Source: Siphonodentalium dalli (taxonomy: Eukaryota > Mollusca > Scaphopoda > Gadilida > Siphonodentaliidae). From it: DNA of 64,000 bases. Under the pieces are notes generated by a model that worked only from the letters and a program-made list of their open reading frames with translations, searched no databases and was not told where the DNA came from. The DNA lies in contig CP136061.1 in the NCBI GenBank assembly GCA_032622095.1, positions 193,386,369 through 193,450,368 on the forward strand, given 5' to 3'. Shown here one piece after another: positions 23,642 through 38,600 of the stretch (positions are counted from its first letter, which is position 1; every line of letters starts with the position of its first letter). The translations under genes were made by a program, and so were the position numbers.

Positions 23642-26600
23642 CTATAATAATAAATGAATTTATATAGCGCAAAAATTCTGAAATTATGAGAACATATTCT
23701 TATGCATTCTGAATATAAATGAACAGATATTCTAACTCGGCAGAATGGAACAAAATTTGTTGTTTCTTTCACAGATACCCTCAGGTGCCTAATAAACATG
23801 ATGGCCTAATAATAGTGATTTAGGCTCAAATTAATAATAGTGATGCTAATTTCACTTTATGTCGCTATGCCAAATAATAGTGATTATTGGGAATAATCGT
23901 GCTGACACTATTATAAGGCACCAGAGAGTAAACAAAACCATGATGGCTAATTTTGTGCTAAATAAAAATTTGGTGTTGCCAAGCAGCAGAAATATGGATA
24001 TTTTTTTTTTATAGAAATAACAAAATATTTTCAAACTGAAATTAAGTTTTATGCCATACAAAGTCAATTTCCCATTTCTCAGGCCAAATTTTTTTGACAT
24101 TGCGTGGCCTTACTGTTAACATTGTGACAAGAGATGGCATATTTAAGTTACCTAAACCATCACAATTACTCTGGGTGGTAATGTAATGCATATATATAAA
24201 AGAGTAGGATCTATCTGTCTGTCTGGTCCGATTTCAACCAAATAAATGGCTTTGCATGGAAATAATTGGAACTGTGAAGATTATGTGAGCCTTTACTTAC
24301 AATAAGTTTTTTATTAAGTATACTGTAATAAAACATGCATTATTCGAGTGACTCAAGGTACCCTAGTGGATGTTTTATAATGGTGTTAGATTTACACAAT
24401 TTTTATTTTTAAAAAAATTATTTAAATATAAAAAAACAAATGTCTTTCCATACACTCCAGAGATCAAAAGAGATGCCAAAAAAATATGTTCAACCAAAAA
24501 TTGATCAACAAATAAATAAAACAAGAGGTGGCATCAGAGATGCTGTGTCTCGTTTTCGGTGGCTTACCGCCGGTGGCTACCGCCAATTGGTGTGCATCAG
24601 TATCGGTAGACTAATTAATAGGTAAAATCGAAAAATGACTAATTAAGGGCCATAACTCCATCAAATTTTATCGGGCCAGGCTGGTTTTCGAACTCGTCCG
24701 AAATATTCTTGGCAAGTATGTCTATTCGAAATTTTAAACAAATCGGAGGACGTTTGTTGAAGTTATCGCGCTAACGAGCTAAAAATTCACGAAAAATGAC
24801 TAATTAAGGGCCATAACTCTATCAAATTTTATTGGGCCAGGCTGGTTTTCGAACTCGTCCAGGATATTATTGGAAGACACTTATATACCAAATTTTAGTT
24901 GAATAGGATGACGTTTGTTGAAGTTATCTCGCTAACGAGCTGAAAATTCGTGAAAAATGACTAATTAAGGGCCATAACTCTATCAAATTTTATCGGACCA
25001 GGCCAGTTTTCGAACTCGTCCGAGATATTCTTGGGAGACACCTATATACCAAATTTCAATCAAATCGGATAACGTTTGTTGAAGTTATCGCGCTAACGAG
25101 CTGAAAATTCGTGAAAAATGACTAATTAAGGGCCATAACTCTATCAAATTTTATCGGACCAGGCCGGTTTTCGAACTCATCCGAGATATTCTTGGGAGAC
25201 ACCTATATACCAAATTTCAATCAAATCGGATAACGTTTGTTGAAGTTATCGCGCTAACGAGCTGAAAATTCAAAGGGCCATAACTCTGTAATAAATGTGC
25301 GGACGAACCCGATTTTTTTGTCTGCAGCTTACGTGCATGGATATGTACTCACACACCAAAATTTTAATCCGTCAATAAACGGTTGAGTTATACGCAAAAC
25401 ACGTCGCCCACCCGCCGCCCACCGTCCCTCATCAAACTATAAGTCGAGTTTTGGAAAAAAACTCGACTAATAAGTACAAAATAAACCTCAAAAAGAAAAA
25501 ATGATTGAAACTTTTTCCTAACAAGTCCTGAGCAAAACCGGAAACCTTGTTTTAATTGTAGCTTGTCTTTTTCCTGATAGTACAAAAGAGCAATCGTATC
25601 ACTGCTGTGCGAATATTGATCATAATAAAATTCTACCACATTAGTCAGCATTAGTGATTGTTTTATCTCAGAGAATATGAAGTCCATAATATTGGGCCAA
25701 ATAAAAATTAATGTTTTGTTTTACGGGCCCCATCGAATTTCAACCTGTGCATTGAATGTTTTTATTAACATAGCAAAAAAAACTGGAAGTGTCAATGACA
25801 CTAGCTCAACTTGTGGAGGAGTGAATTTTTTGCTGAGCAATGAAAAGAATGATAAAGATGAAGTCATGCTGAAGATCCATATAGTTTGATCAGGATCGGA
25901 TAAGGGATATGGTCTGTAGAGTGCGCCAAAGGATTTAGTCATACAAAGAGTAAATTCCAAGATGGCCACTGGTGGCCATGTTTTTCAACGAATTTCGGTC
26001 AAAATAGGAGGCTCCCATTTAGAGGTCACCCGAAGATCCATATGAAGTTTGGTGATGATCGGATGAGGGATGTGGTCTGTATGGTGCGCCAAAGGATTTA
26101 GTCATTCAAAAATAAATCCAAGATGACCCTGGCAGCCATGTTTTTCAATGAATTTCCATCAAAATAGGAGGCTCCCATCTAGAGGTCACTCCGAAGTTTG
26201 GTATTCATCAGATGAGGGATGTGATCTGTAGGGAGTGCCGAAGGATTTAGTCATGCAAAGAGTAAATCCAAAACGGCTGTTGGCAGCCATGTTTTTCATC
26301 GAAAAATTTTCTTTCAAATTTGATAGCTCATGTTGGCTCTAGTGTAGACTGGGGATCCTTATCTGTACATTCAACTCTGAGAGGGTGTTTTCGTGATGGT
26401 TCATCATTGTGAAATGTTGATTAAAACTGTATTGGTGACAATACACTGCCATCGTGTCTGCGACATTTTCAATAAATGTAAAATTTATTGTTTCCATGTT
26501 TCCTGTCATATCTAAACATGTATTATGTCTTAATATACAAAGTTTTTAATTCTTATTATATCATGATGTTTTATCTATTATTATTATATTTTATCTGGTA

Positions 26601-29600
26601 CTTTACAGAATAAATTTTAATTAATCAATAATGAGTGGGTTATGCTTCGATGACGTCAATACATTCCGATCATAGTGTGATTTTCTATAAACCGAACAGA
26701 AGGGCTGGTCAGAAGGGTGTTCGGTTTGGAGAAGGTTAACTGCACATGTATAACAAGCCATGGAATTTTAGATACCTGTTTTCAACTGTAGATGAACCTG
26801 AACAAAGGACCTCGATCAGTGCTGCCAAACATGACTTATAGTACTCCAGCATATCAAGAAGGGGCAGACCACTCTGCCGTAGCAGCTCACATATCAAGCT
26901 CAGCGATATCTACAATGAGATAGGAAATTTATAATTAAACTTGAAGGAAAACCCTTAAAGGGATCAATAGAACACGCAGTGGTTAACCCTTTCATGATGG
27001 GAGCTGCACTGGTGCAATATTAAAGATTATATGCCAGTGCATTCTCTTATATATGCTAGCCTCGCATATATAAGAGAAATCACTGGCTTACAAAGTGAAG
27101 GTAAATGTTGTTAGGCCAATGCATTCTCTTATATATGTAAGGCGAGAAGTCATGGAAGGGTTAATGTGAAAAAATAATCCGTAAAAACATCAGCACCAAG
27201 AAATAGATCAACTTTGTTCTTATATTAACTATTGAAAGTTGTCCAATAACGAAATTATGCACGTTGAAATTATTGTTATGAAAACAAAGTTGTCAACAAA
27301 GATAACTAATCGTGTAGTAAGTTCAAATTGGACTAACTGGACATTGATCGGTAATGCCACTGTAACAGTAGTGTTTACATAACAATGGTTTCAATATGTA
27401 AAATCTTGTTACTAATAAGGAAATTTAGAACAAAGTCTATCTATTTTTAAATGTACTTGTTGATGATAATTGTTTAACAGACTTTTATAAAGTTTAATTT
27501 ACAAGAACCAACTTCGATGGCCTTGGGTCCTTTAACAACCACGGCATAATACAAAATCAATTTTAAGTATTACAGAAACCTATGTTCAAAGCTGAATAAT
27601 AGCAAGAAATGTACTAAGTATTTACATTTATATTAAACTGGATATCGTTTCTACTCTCAGTGTTGACATACACCATCTCAATACAACTTTAACGCTTTCT
27701 TTACTGGAGCTTCCTGAAATTTTGCGAAAACCCTGTGCCAATGCATTCTGTTATATATGTGAGTCTCCCATAGGGAGCCTCGCATATATAATAGAAAGCA
27801 TTGGCCTAACAATATTTACCTTGATCTTGTAAGCCTGGCTTCGAGTGCATTCTCTTATATATGCGAGGCTCTCTATGGGAGACTCGCATATATAAGAGAA
27901 TGGACTGGCACAGGATCTTTAATGCTCCACAAGCGCAGCTCCCATCATGAAAGGGTTACTAGTAATGGATTGTGCCATCGATAATAAAAGTAAACATTGG
28001 AATTGCCTATTATTCATCAGGAGGGATGTTCAGAAAATGTAGCAGACAACAGACAAACAGATAAAACAAATGAAGAAGGATTCCTTTTTATTTATGGGAA
28101 ACGTTCAGACAATAATTTCAAGAAACAGCCCATTAAACTTATTATGTGTATGTACATTTCCTAAGGTTACTAATTGTTAATTAGTATTTAGTAATAGCAT
28201 CAAAATATGTAAAATGTTACCATTTTTAGCTCTGGGTCACAATATTCTAATTGGTAGCACATGCATCTCCACAATGAGTGAACTTGATGGTAAGCAAACT
28301 GGCCAATATCCATAGCAAAAGATGCCAAAATTTTCCTGTGTATAAAAAAGATATATTAAAAATTTATAACAATATGAAAATGTCAAAGACACTGCTGCTC
28401 AACTTGGAGAGGGGATAATTTCTTGTGTTTAATAATCAATACAGCAATTAGGAATGGGGAAATTAGAATTGTCTAAGTAATGCTAGATGTCAACATGAAA
28501 GGTATAAATAAAGTATAATCCAAGATGGCTGATGGCAGCCATGTTTTCAAATGAAATTCCAAAAAATTTGATAGCTCCCATCTAGTGGTCACCCCGAAGA
28601 TCAATATGAAGATTGGTCTGTTGGTGTGCTAAAGGATTTAGTCATGCAAAGATTAAAATCCAAGATGGTTTCCAGTGGCCAAGCTTTTTAACGAAATTCG
28701 AAAAAATTAAAAGACTCCCATCTTGTGTTCATCCTAAAGATCCATGAGAAGTTTAGTGACAATCAGAAAAGGAATGTCATTTTAGGGTGTAACAAAGGAT
28801 TTAGTCAAACACAGATTAATATCCAAGATGGCCACTGGCAGCCATATTTACCAACGAAATTCAGAAAAAATTATAGATCCCATCTAGTGGTCACCCAAAA
28901 GATCCATATGAAGTTTGGTGATGATAAGAACAGGGATATGGTTTGTAGGGTGTGCCAAATGATTCAGTCATGCAAAGAGTAATATTCAAGATGGCTGCCA
29001 GCGACCATGTTTTTTATCGCAATTTATTCAGATTACATAGCTCCCATCTGGAGGTGCTCCTAAACATGCCTGTAAATTTTCAAAACAATTCTCCAATAAA
29101 TGCGGGCTGCAGGGTGTGCTGTTAACTTTAAATTTTAAATCCAAGATGGCTGCTGTGGCCATGCTTTCTAATGAATTTCGGAAATGGCTTCCATTTCATC
29201 CAAATTCAGTTTGGTGATGATCGGATGAGGGATGTGGTCTGTAGGGTGTGGCAAAGGATTTAATCATGCAAAGAGTAAAATCCAAGATGGTTGCCAGTGG
29301 CCATGTTTTTTTGGCCGAACAACCCTAAAATGATTCATTCCCATCTCCATGTCAATGTTTACATCCATGAGAAATTTCATAATGATAAGACAAATGGTAC
29401 GGCCTGTAACCTGGGCTAATGGATTGAATTTTGAAATCCAAGATGGATGCTGGCGGCCACATTTTTTTACCAAATGACCCCAAAATGACTCGTTCCTATC
29501 TACATGTCAAAGTCAACAGACCAACAGTATGGCCTGTAGCCCATACTAATGGATTTACATTGTTTAATAATGAAAACCAAGATGGCCAGCGGCGACAGTG

Positions 29601-32600
29601 TTTTTATTTGCCGAATGACCTCAAAATGACTTGTTCCCATCTACATGTCAATATCAACATCCAAAACAAATTTCATTATCATCAGACAATGGTACAGCCT
29701 GTAGCCCGTGCGTATGGATTGAATTGTGAAATCCAAGATAGCCGCTGGTGGTCATGTTTTTCTGCCGAATGACAACAAAATGACTCGTTCCCATCTACAT
29801 GTCAATGTCAACAGCCATGACAAATTTCATAATGATCCAACCAAAGATACGACCTGTAAGCCGTGTTAATGGAAATTGCACACACAGATGGACGACGGAT
29901 AGCAACCCATGGAAATAACTCAAACTTGACATGTTGAGCTAAAAATGGTGTTCTGTCTGTTTTAATTTGCATTATGTTGGACTATTCTTCCTCCATAATG
30001 TTATTTCATATATTTGATCACACAGATGAAACCATTCCAAAATAAATATAATTTATATATATATGAAAAACAATATATTTGAAGGTCACAATTTTTAATC
30101 TCCTGTATATTTTCTTTTTTCTCTATCCTCGCCCCTGATAAAAAGAGACCATTTTTCAAAAATTTCCAATAATTCATAATTGTGCTTTATTGAATTTATT
30201 TTCTGTCTAAAGTTTGAATGTGTGTGGCTTTGAAGAATATTGTCATAACCACACTATGTGCCTATAAGGTGAGCATTTCCCAACTATTAACAACATCAGC
30301 TGAAATAATTTAAATTTCCCAAAATTTTGGTTTGATTATGGCTGCGATTCATCATGATTCCGATACATCACGATTTTTATCTACGTGTAGTGTCTGACGT
30401 TATTCCATTATTCTTTATGAAATCTTTATCTTCTTCTCGAAACTCATTATATGGTATCTGACAACTATCAACTTATGGATTCAGTATTCTCAACAACAAA
30501 AGCCCATAAAGATGCATCAATTCCATTGACGAGGGCGATACCTAGAAACAACACAACACCCATCTTAAACTCAAATATTTTATCGAATGAGTTGTGGATG
30601 GCACAGGGATATATTTCGTGAGAGCGTAGCTCGAGTAAAATTGAAACTATCTGCAATATGCTTATTTATTCTACACTGTTGTATGAGATACGTTAAATCT
30701 ACCACTATCACCTTCATTGATATAACAACCGGACTTTACACCATAAAGGTTATTAATATAACAATAGGTATTCAACTCCTCATGATAATAAGCAACAGAA
30801 CTGTTGTTTTATTTCGGTGAAAATAGCGATGACAACTAACACACCCCCATTGATTGATTAGTTGGTGAACATGGTGTCAGCGACGCAACATAGAGTCAGA
30901 GAGTTATATAATTAAAAAATATAATTTAGTCATCAATTGTGAGTTCAGAAAATGAGGATTTAATTTGGCCAAATTTTTTTTTAATTTGGCCAAAAAACAT
31001 TAGGCCAATTTTTTTTTATTTGGCCACTAAAAAATTGATTTGGCCAGAAGATTTTTCGGTCCAGCGCAAACACTGCAAGAAATTCTCTATTGTGATATGC
31101 ATTGCATCATCAAATACCACACCATTGCAGCCCCAGTGATGATAACCATAAAACAATAACTGAACCTTTTTTCTGATTAGTACTCACATGACATTGATCT
31201 GGAGTGTGTAGCACGCATCAGAATCAGTCACTTCAATCTCAGCTTCTTTCAAAACGAGGCGTTCTTCTGGTGGCTACAAAGAGGTCATTATATTAAGTCA
31301 TACAACTGTACAGTGACACTTACCTTTATACACCAACAAGACAAAAACAAATTGCCCAAAACTAAATTTTTGTACCCACAATATCTTTAAAAGCAAACAG
31401 TTAGGCCATCCAAAATTAAATATCTATTTATCAGGCACCACCCCATTTATTTTTTTGGAAGGGATATTCTGAATCAAAATCAATCGAGACATTAACCGTC
31501 GGTGTACACAAGGGTGCTGTCATCTTAACACACCGACGTCCAGTGTAAATAATGCAGATCGGCAACTGATCAACAGAGTTTTATAATGATCAGAAATTGA
31601 TAAATGCAATCTGTTTATGTGTTAATTTTTTTTTTACAGAATCGATAAAATTAGTAGAGGCAGAGCTCAGGATTAGGGTCGGGCGGGTTACCGGAATAAT
31701 TTTTTTAAGCCTTATTTTTTAGAGTTCATGTCAAGACAGATTTTTTATTAACAATTTCAAAATTTAGCATCCTGCTGTATTTCTAAAACTAAATTAATAG
31801 GTGTGCACAAGGTGCGTTTTTGCATCAAAGTATGCAACAAATGACTTATGTTTGCCATTATCAAATAAGTAAACTTGCTCTACTGTCTTACATGCAACGG
31901 ATTTATGGTACTCTCCACCACTTCTGACAATTCCACAGCAAATCTGGCCAGGTTCCGACTCTCACCTCCATATATATCGCTGTACATGAAATGGTCTATT
32001 GCAGCTAGGTCTGAAATACAACAATGATTAATGTTAATAATAATCACAACACTTCATATACAAAAAGCTTAGGATATCGGTTGGGTTGATACTGTTTTGA
32101 ACCGAGGCCCATTCTGTTACTCTTCTATAATGGACTATTCGCCCAGAATAGTGGGCGGGAGTTATCTTGCTTGTATGTATTCGGATTAGGTCAAATGGAC
32201 ACTTTGCATATATGAACATAGGTCAGCCTTTCCCTAGTATGATGATATCAAACATACCTATATCAGAGGTCTGTTGAATGTCAAAGCAAAGAGATTTATA
32301 AGTAAACAAAGCCTCGTTTTCCAGAGAATTTTGATTTTGTCGAGCTATCAGAACATGTATGTAAACAATAAATTAAAAGATCGTGTCATCACTTTACCTT
32401 TTTCTATCAGGGTAAATGATAAATAATTTTGAAGGCAGATTAATCTCGTAAATTTCAGATGATTAATCACATGCAGGAGTTGACGTGAATGCCCGGGCTC
32501 CACTTGTAAATGTAGTATGCCTTTTCAATGAAAGCACTTCACAAAAGAGTAACGGGATGGGATTCGGTCCAAAACAGCATCAACCCAACCGATATCCCCA

Positions 32601-35600
32601 AGCTGTTTTGGACAGAAAAGACTTGGTCTATGCATACCGGGCTTCAGAAAGCTGATTAGCTTATGTGACATCATCGACCCAGAGAACAGATAGGTAAACA
32701 AGGGGTACGCATCTAAGATGCTTTTGTCGAGTTTTTTGGCAGTCAAACCAAACTTCTGCCAATAAGGTGCACAACCCCCGGGAAAAAAGTTGGACGGTGG
32801 TATATTATTGCAATAGACCTATATACCAAATATCAATTGAATCCGTTAATATTTCATTGAGTTATCGCACTAAGGCGACAACAATTTTTAAGTCTGGTTT
32901 ACGAACACCTCCTACAACTTTTTTTCCATTTCATGAAAAAAAAAAAAAACTTTTTTCTCCCAAATGTTTTTACACGCGTACTGATTTTCATGTGCTGTCG
33001 CATCCGGTTCTGCTTATGATCATTTACAGATCCATATTTTCATGTATTTCATGACAAGAAATGTCTTGTTTGGTTCAGAATTTCATTCAAAAACATTTAT
33101 TTACAATTTTTGTAAAATTTATGTAAAATTCCACGATTTACTTGATATAAATTGGGTGGACAATTTTTTTTATTTTTATTTTTTTCCCTCCTGCATCTAC
33201 TATTTTTCTCCCCACATGTTCGTAAACCAGACTTAAAAATTGGTGTCGCCTAACGGTGATAAAATTGTGATTAAAATAGACAAACTAAGACCCATAACTC
33301 CGGGGAAAAAATTCGGACAAACCAGGTTTTCGAACTCGTCAAAGATATTGTTGCAATAGACTCATATACCAAATATTGTTTAAATATGTTAATATTTCAT
33401 CGAGTTATCGCGCTAAGAGTGATAAAATTGCTAAAAATAGACAAACTAAGACCCATAACTCCGCGAAAATAATTTGGACAAACGTGGTTTTCTAACTCGT
33501 CCGAGATATTGTTGCAGGACACTCATACACCAAATATTGTTGAGATCGGTTAATATTTCATCGAGTTGCGCTTGCTAAAAATAGACAAACTAAGACCCAT
33601 AACTCCGCGAAAACAACTCGGACAAACCTGGTTTTCGAACTCGTCCGAGATATTGTTGCAGGAGACTCATATACCAAATATTGTTGAAATCGGTTAATAT
33701 TTCATCGAGTTATCGCGCTAACGGTGATAAAATTGCTAAAAATAGACAAACTAAGACCCATAACTCCGGAAAATAAATTCGGACAAACCTGGTTTTCGAA
33801 CTCGTCTGAGATATTGTTGGAAGAGTCTCATATACCAAATATTGTTTAGATCGGTTAATATTTCATTGAGTTATCGCGCTAACGGTGATAAACTTAACTA
33901 AAAACCATCTAAGATGGATAACTCTTGTAAAAAAGTTCGGACATGACCCATTTTCTACAGGCAGTAAATAGTCATTGGGAGCAACTGCCATACCAAAATT
34001 ATTTTGAATCCGTTCACAAATGTCAAAGTTATAAGGCATTCTTTAGGTCCGCCTGCCCGCCGTACGGCGCCCGCCCGCCGCCAGCCTGCCAACCGTCCCT
34101 CGCCAAACCATAAGTCGAGTTTTTGAAAAACTCGACTAATAAATAGACCAAGATGCACTCATGTTGGGAAGGATTACAATTTATTGCTAGAGAGTGGTTA
34201 GCACAAGGACACTATGAGAGCAGCCTCTTTGAAAAGCCAACGAATATCCTAATGTATGTATGTCTCTAGAAGTGTCCATTATATTTCATTTCTACAATGA
34301 CACGGCATTTCTGCAAACAATTTCGTCTGTGAGTAATGTTTTCCCAAAAGAATCACGTCCTAAACGAGTTTAAAATAATGAGTAAGCCGACAAGGATTGG
34401 TGTCATAGTGATAATCCCATTAATCTAAAATCAGTCCGTGGATCACATAGATGTCAATCCAATGAGTGGCAATCACTTATATTAGAGCTGAAACGGTTGA
34501 CCCATTCTTCTAACCGGTTAACCATCGGGGTTAACCGGATTTCAACCGGTTAACCGCTAAATATCTAGCGGACTTCTCTCACACTAATTATGTCGACATT
34601 ATGCCATGCTCCAGGGACAAACCTAGGTGAGAAGTAGTAGCTGAAATAAAGACCTTATTCACGTCATTTAACGATATTCAAAAACACGCATTCCTTGTTC
34701 TTTTGCTGGCTCTCGTGATGGGGAATGAGCAAGTGAAATTTGTGAATGGCAGGAGAGATCGCTTATTTGCCGTGATCAGCATATGTTTGGGCATTTGTAA
34801 AACGAGTAAAATAGTATGGGTATTGGTAAAACGAGTAACAAAACTATATATTAAAGATCTGTAATATATCATTATCATCATTGGTATATCCTCCAATGCA
34901 TTATATATAAAGACAAGAAAGTAATAACTAGAGAACAAAAAGGAAGGTCAGTTAGGTCAGACTCGCAGTCCTATTCAGTATTCGAGCTATTCGTCGGTAT
35001 CATGATAGCGGACACAAGTGTTGGGAGGTTATATAATTTACGTTTCGGTTTCGGTTTTAGTATGCAATCACTTAACATATAGCAATTACTGCCAAATTGA
35101 GTGTTAATTAGTCCTACAGGCACAACCAGTTACAGAGTAGCATGGAGCATCAATTTCCTTGATAAAAGGGAAGATTATTGAAGAAGTTTTGGGTTGCTTC
35201 AACTACGATGTCTGTTTGAACTTTGAGTCACTCAATTGAATTGATCATATTAAATCACAACACGGAGGAAGAACGGGAAGAGTGAAGACATTGTGCAGCT
35301 GATCTCAATCTTCAAACTTTGTCGACTTACATAGTTTTTATAAACCCCACTGTAAAACAGTTTTATATATAGTATGACTGTATGTCGTGGTGTGGTTCCA
35401 ATTTGAATCCATGTTGCTTCGTGCAGTATTAACTATTAAGTTACGAAAGCACGCATTGCCACACAACGTCACTTTTACGTTGTCACTTCCTTGTGTGCAT
35501 TCAGAATTGATACACAGTGACTGCACACGTGCTTTTGTCGGAAGAAAACTTCAAAGGGTCGGAATTGATTGAAGGTCGCCGACACTTCCAGGCAGTTCGA

Positions 35601-38600
35601 GAATTGCTACTAAGTATCTGATACTACCGCGTGTACCAATTAATGCTTGCATTGCACTCTACTATCGGTGACACGGGATTTAGTATTAGTTTTGCATCAT
35701 TTAACCTAATATTTTGAGGATTATTCACGTTCACATTCAACTGACAACGGGATGCGGTTACGTCCGGTTCATTTTTTTCTAACCGGTTACGTCGCTAACC
35801 GGATGCTAACCGGTTAACTGTCTAACCGTTTCAGCTCTAACTTATATACAAGACTGATGTCTCACACTCACTTGCATGCATTGTCGGTGTCTTTGAAGTC
35901 GCCAACGCCCATGTGGTACACAGACTGAGTATTACTCAGTGAGGCATTGAGCCATTGAAGTCAAATTATAGCAATATCTTACAGCAGATACATTGATACA
36001 TTGTGTATCTAAGTGCAATCTAACACCTGCATTTATTGTTTGGCAGGGTTTCCGCTAGGGGTTGGGGGAATGTGGCCGTATTTGGGAAGCACATACCCGG
36101 TGCCCTGTCGGGAGAAATTTTTTTATGTTTATCACTGAAAAGTAGCCATTTCCTTGCTATTGAGACAACAAGCAGGAACATTGAAGCTTCGTAGAAACCA
36201 AATTAAAACAGATCGCCTTTCTTTGATCTAAGTTAATGAACTAAAAGCATGTAATCACCACAAATATACAATGGATACAATGACTTTTATAACAGTAGCA
36301 GTATTAAAAGCCGACACCAAAGAAATTACTGGGGTTGGAAAAACACATTGTCACACTCAGTGTCAAGCGTACTCTGGCAGTAATAAGTGTTACATCAGAG
36401 CTCATGTCACATGCTTTGCACACGTTCTGCATGCCTGCTTTCTTTGTATTTTATACAGTACCGATCAAAACAAGTTGGTTTAAACTCCAAAGCCATTCCT
36501 CAGACGGAGATGACCGTAATGGATATTTTGCATTCATTGGATAAGGAATAAATACACTGATAATAACTATTAATATTTTAATTTTGTTTACTTTTAGTTA
36601 AACATTTCTTTGATACAGACCTTGTTTTGAGGTAAAAGGTCCGCACTGCTCATCGCAGGGACTGCAAAAACTCACCTGTGTTCATGGTTGTAGCTCAGTA
36701 TTCAATGACAAAAAGGAAATATAAAACTCCAACTACATTAGACTCACTAATAAGATGGAGAGTCTGAAGTCAAAATGCTCATTTATAATGAGTATCACGT
36801 CAGGCCTCAGCTCACAAGGCGACTCCGGCGAGATTGTCGCCTTACTGTCGCTGACTTCGCCCTATCGTCGCTCTAAGGCGAAATCGAAGTCGCCTTCAAT
36901 TTTAGGGGGAATTTTTTTTTTTTTTTTCTTAATTTTTTTTCTAGTTTTTTTTTCTGGACATATCTGGACATGTCCGTATATAGATGAATTGTGGCGGCCA
37001 TCCCAAAAAGAAACAGACGATGCAGAGCTAAAAACCCAAGTGTTTAAAATAAAAAAATAAAATATTACCTATTGTTTTGTGTTGTTATTCCGTCGCCTTT
37101 GTTCCCTTTGCGGTAATGAATGTTAATCACGAATGTTTTGACACGCTGAAAACACGATGAGATGTTCCCATCTGTGTTGTTACTGACCATCGTGAGTGTC
37201 ACAAATAAATGTTTTAATTAACTTAAAAGACCGCCGTCCCGCTTTTCAGATATAAAACAATTACGACATTATCAGAGTATGTACCAGGCGCTTCGGAAGT
37301 TCGTTTCGGTAACGCGTCGGACTTTTTGAAAAGACTGCGTCGGACTTTTTGAAGAGACCGACTTCCGTAAATAAAATAATGTCAAGTTTATTGCTTTAAT
37401 CGGATTATACAAGTGATGTTGGCATTAATTAAGGGAGGCCATTAATTAATAAAAGCTTTTGCAACTCCTTTGTTAGTTAGTCCTTATTGTTTATTTTAGC
37501 GGACACCCACATTACAGCCGTGACCAAATTAAACTTAAAAAGTTACATGCATCATGATTCAGAGTTAGACTGTACAACCGTATCTTCCAAGCTGCAGTCT
37601 AGGAAATAATACTACTTTCATTTAGTTAAAAAAGTAAATATTACTGTAACTTGATAATTGTCTTGCTTAAATGATTGCTACACAAAACATTTCCAAAAAT
37701 TTTAAATGTATAATAACAATTAATTAAACTAATTTCAGTTAAAGGGGTACTGTACGCCAATTTCAATAAATTCCCGGTAACAATTGCGATCTAATATCAA
37801 TATTATATTTTAAAATAATGTATTTGAGTCGACGATGTCTACTGAAAACGTTCCGGTTAACAGGCTACCACAAAAGTAAAATTGAATTATTTAATATAAA
37901 ATCATTTATGGCTGGAGTCATAAAATGGAGAATTATGCCAGTACGAGTTACCGTTCTTGAAATCTCACATGTTGGGTGTCTTTTGTCGACGGCCGTTTAC
38001 GACGAACATTATTGAGTTGCGAACAAAACATGTTACATGCAAAAGGAAGTCCCGCTATAATAAATTTGGAAAAAAAGAGAAGAAACAAGATTCATAAAGC
38101 GTCAAGTATTTTTATAGGGGGTGAGATTGTTCGATGGAAGAGATTGCATGCATCAATTGAACTTCCGGTTCATCCTGCAACCTGCGTCTTCTCCGGTGAA
38201 GGTAAAAAACATGGCGCGTAGTTTGAAATCGTAATATTTTTATTTCCAAGATCAATATTTTCGTCGCTAAATTAGGTTTATACGAAACTCATATAACACG
38301 AACACAATCTAACTTGAAAGTTATGTCAATGGGAGTAAATAAAAAAAATTGCCTATCTCTGTGTACAGTACCCCTTTAAAGTCAAATATTTTTAGTTTTA
38401 TTTGTTATTTTATCTTTTTAAATTTTTTATTGTCAGATGTTATAAAATAAAGCGATATTTGAAAATTGTCAATTTTTGGTAGTCTCCCCACCCTGAAGTC
38501 TCCCTAAATTTCCTGAAGTCTCCCTAAATTTCCTGGAGGGAGACTTCAAGTCTCCCTGTTCTGGACCCCTAGGCTGAGGCCTGATTTTAGTGTGCCTGTC

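Noticed and set aside
24651-25290. Regular 161-bp spacing considered as a CRISPR-like array
   Set aside because: The units are contiguous tandem repeats with no distinct spacers, and the context is an intron in animal DNA.
35870-35935. Exon-like segment on the minus strand with good acceptor and donor
   Set aside because: Its open frame starts at phase 0, while ATR exon 4 ends and exon 5 begins at phase 1, and exons 4 and 5 join in frame without it.
37818-38221. Two overlapping open frames inside the 37743-38375 element
   Set aside because: The basic, low-complexity peptides show no transposase or other domain, and the frames overlap each other out of phase; likely chance.
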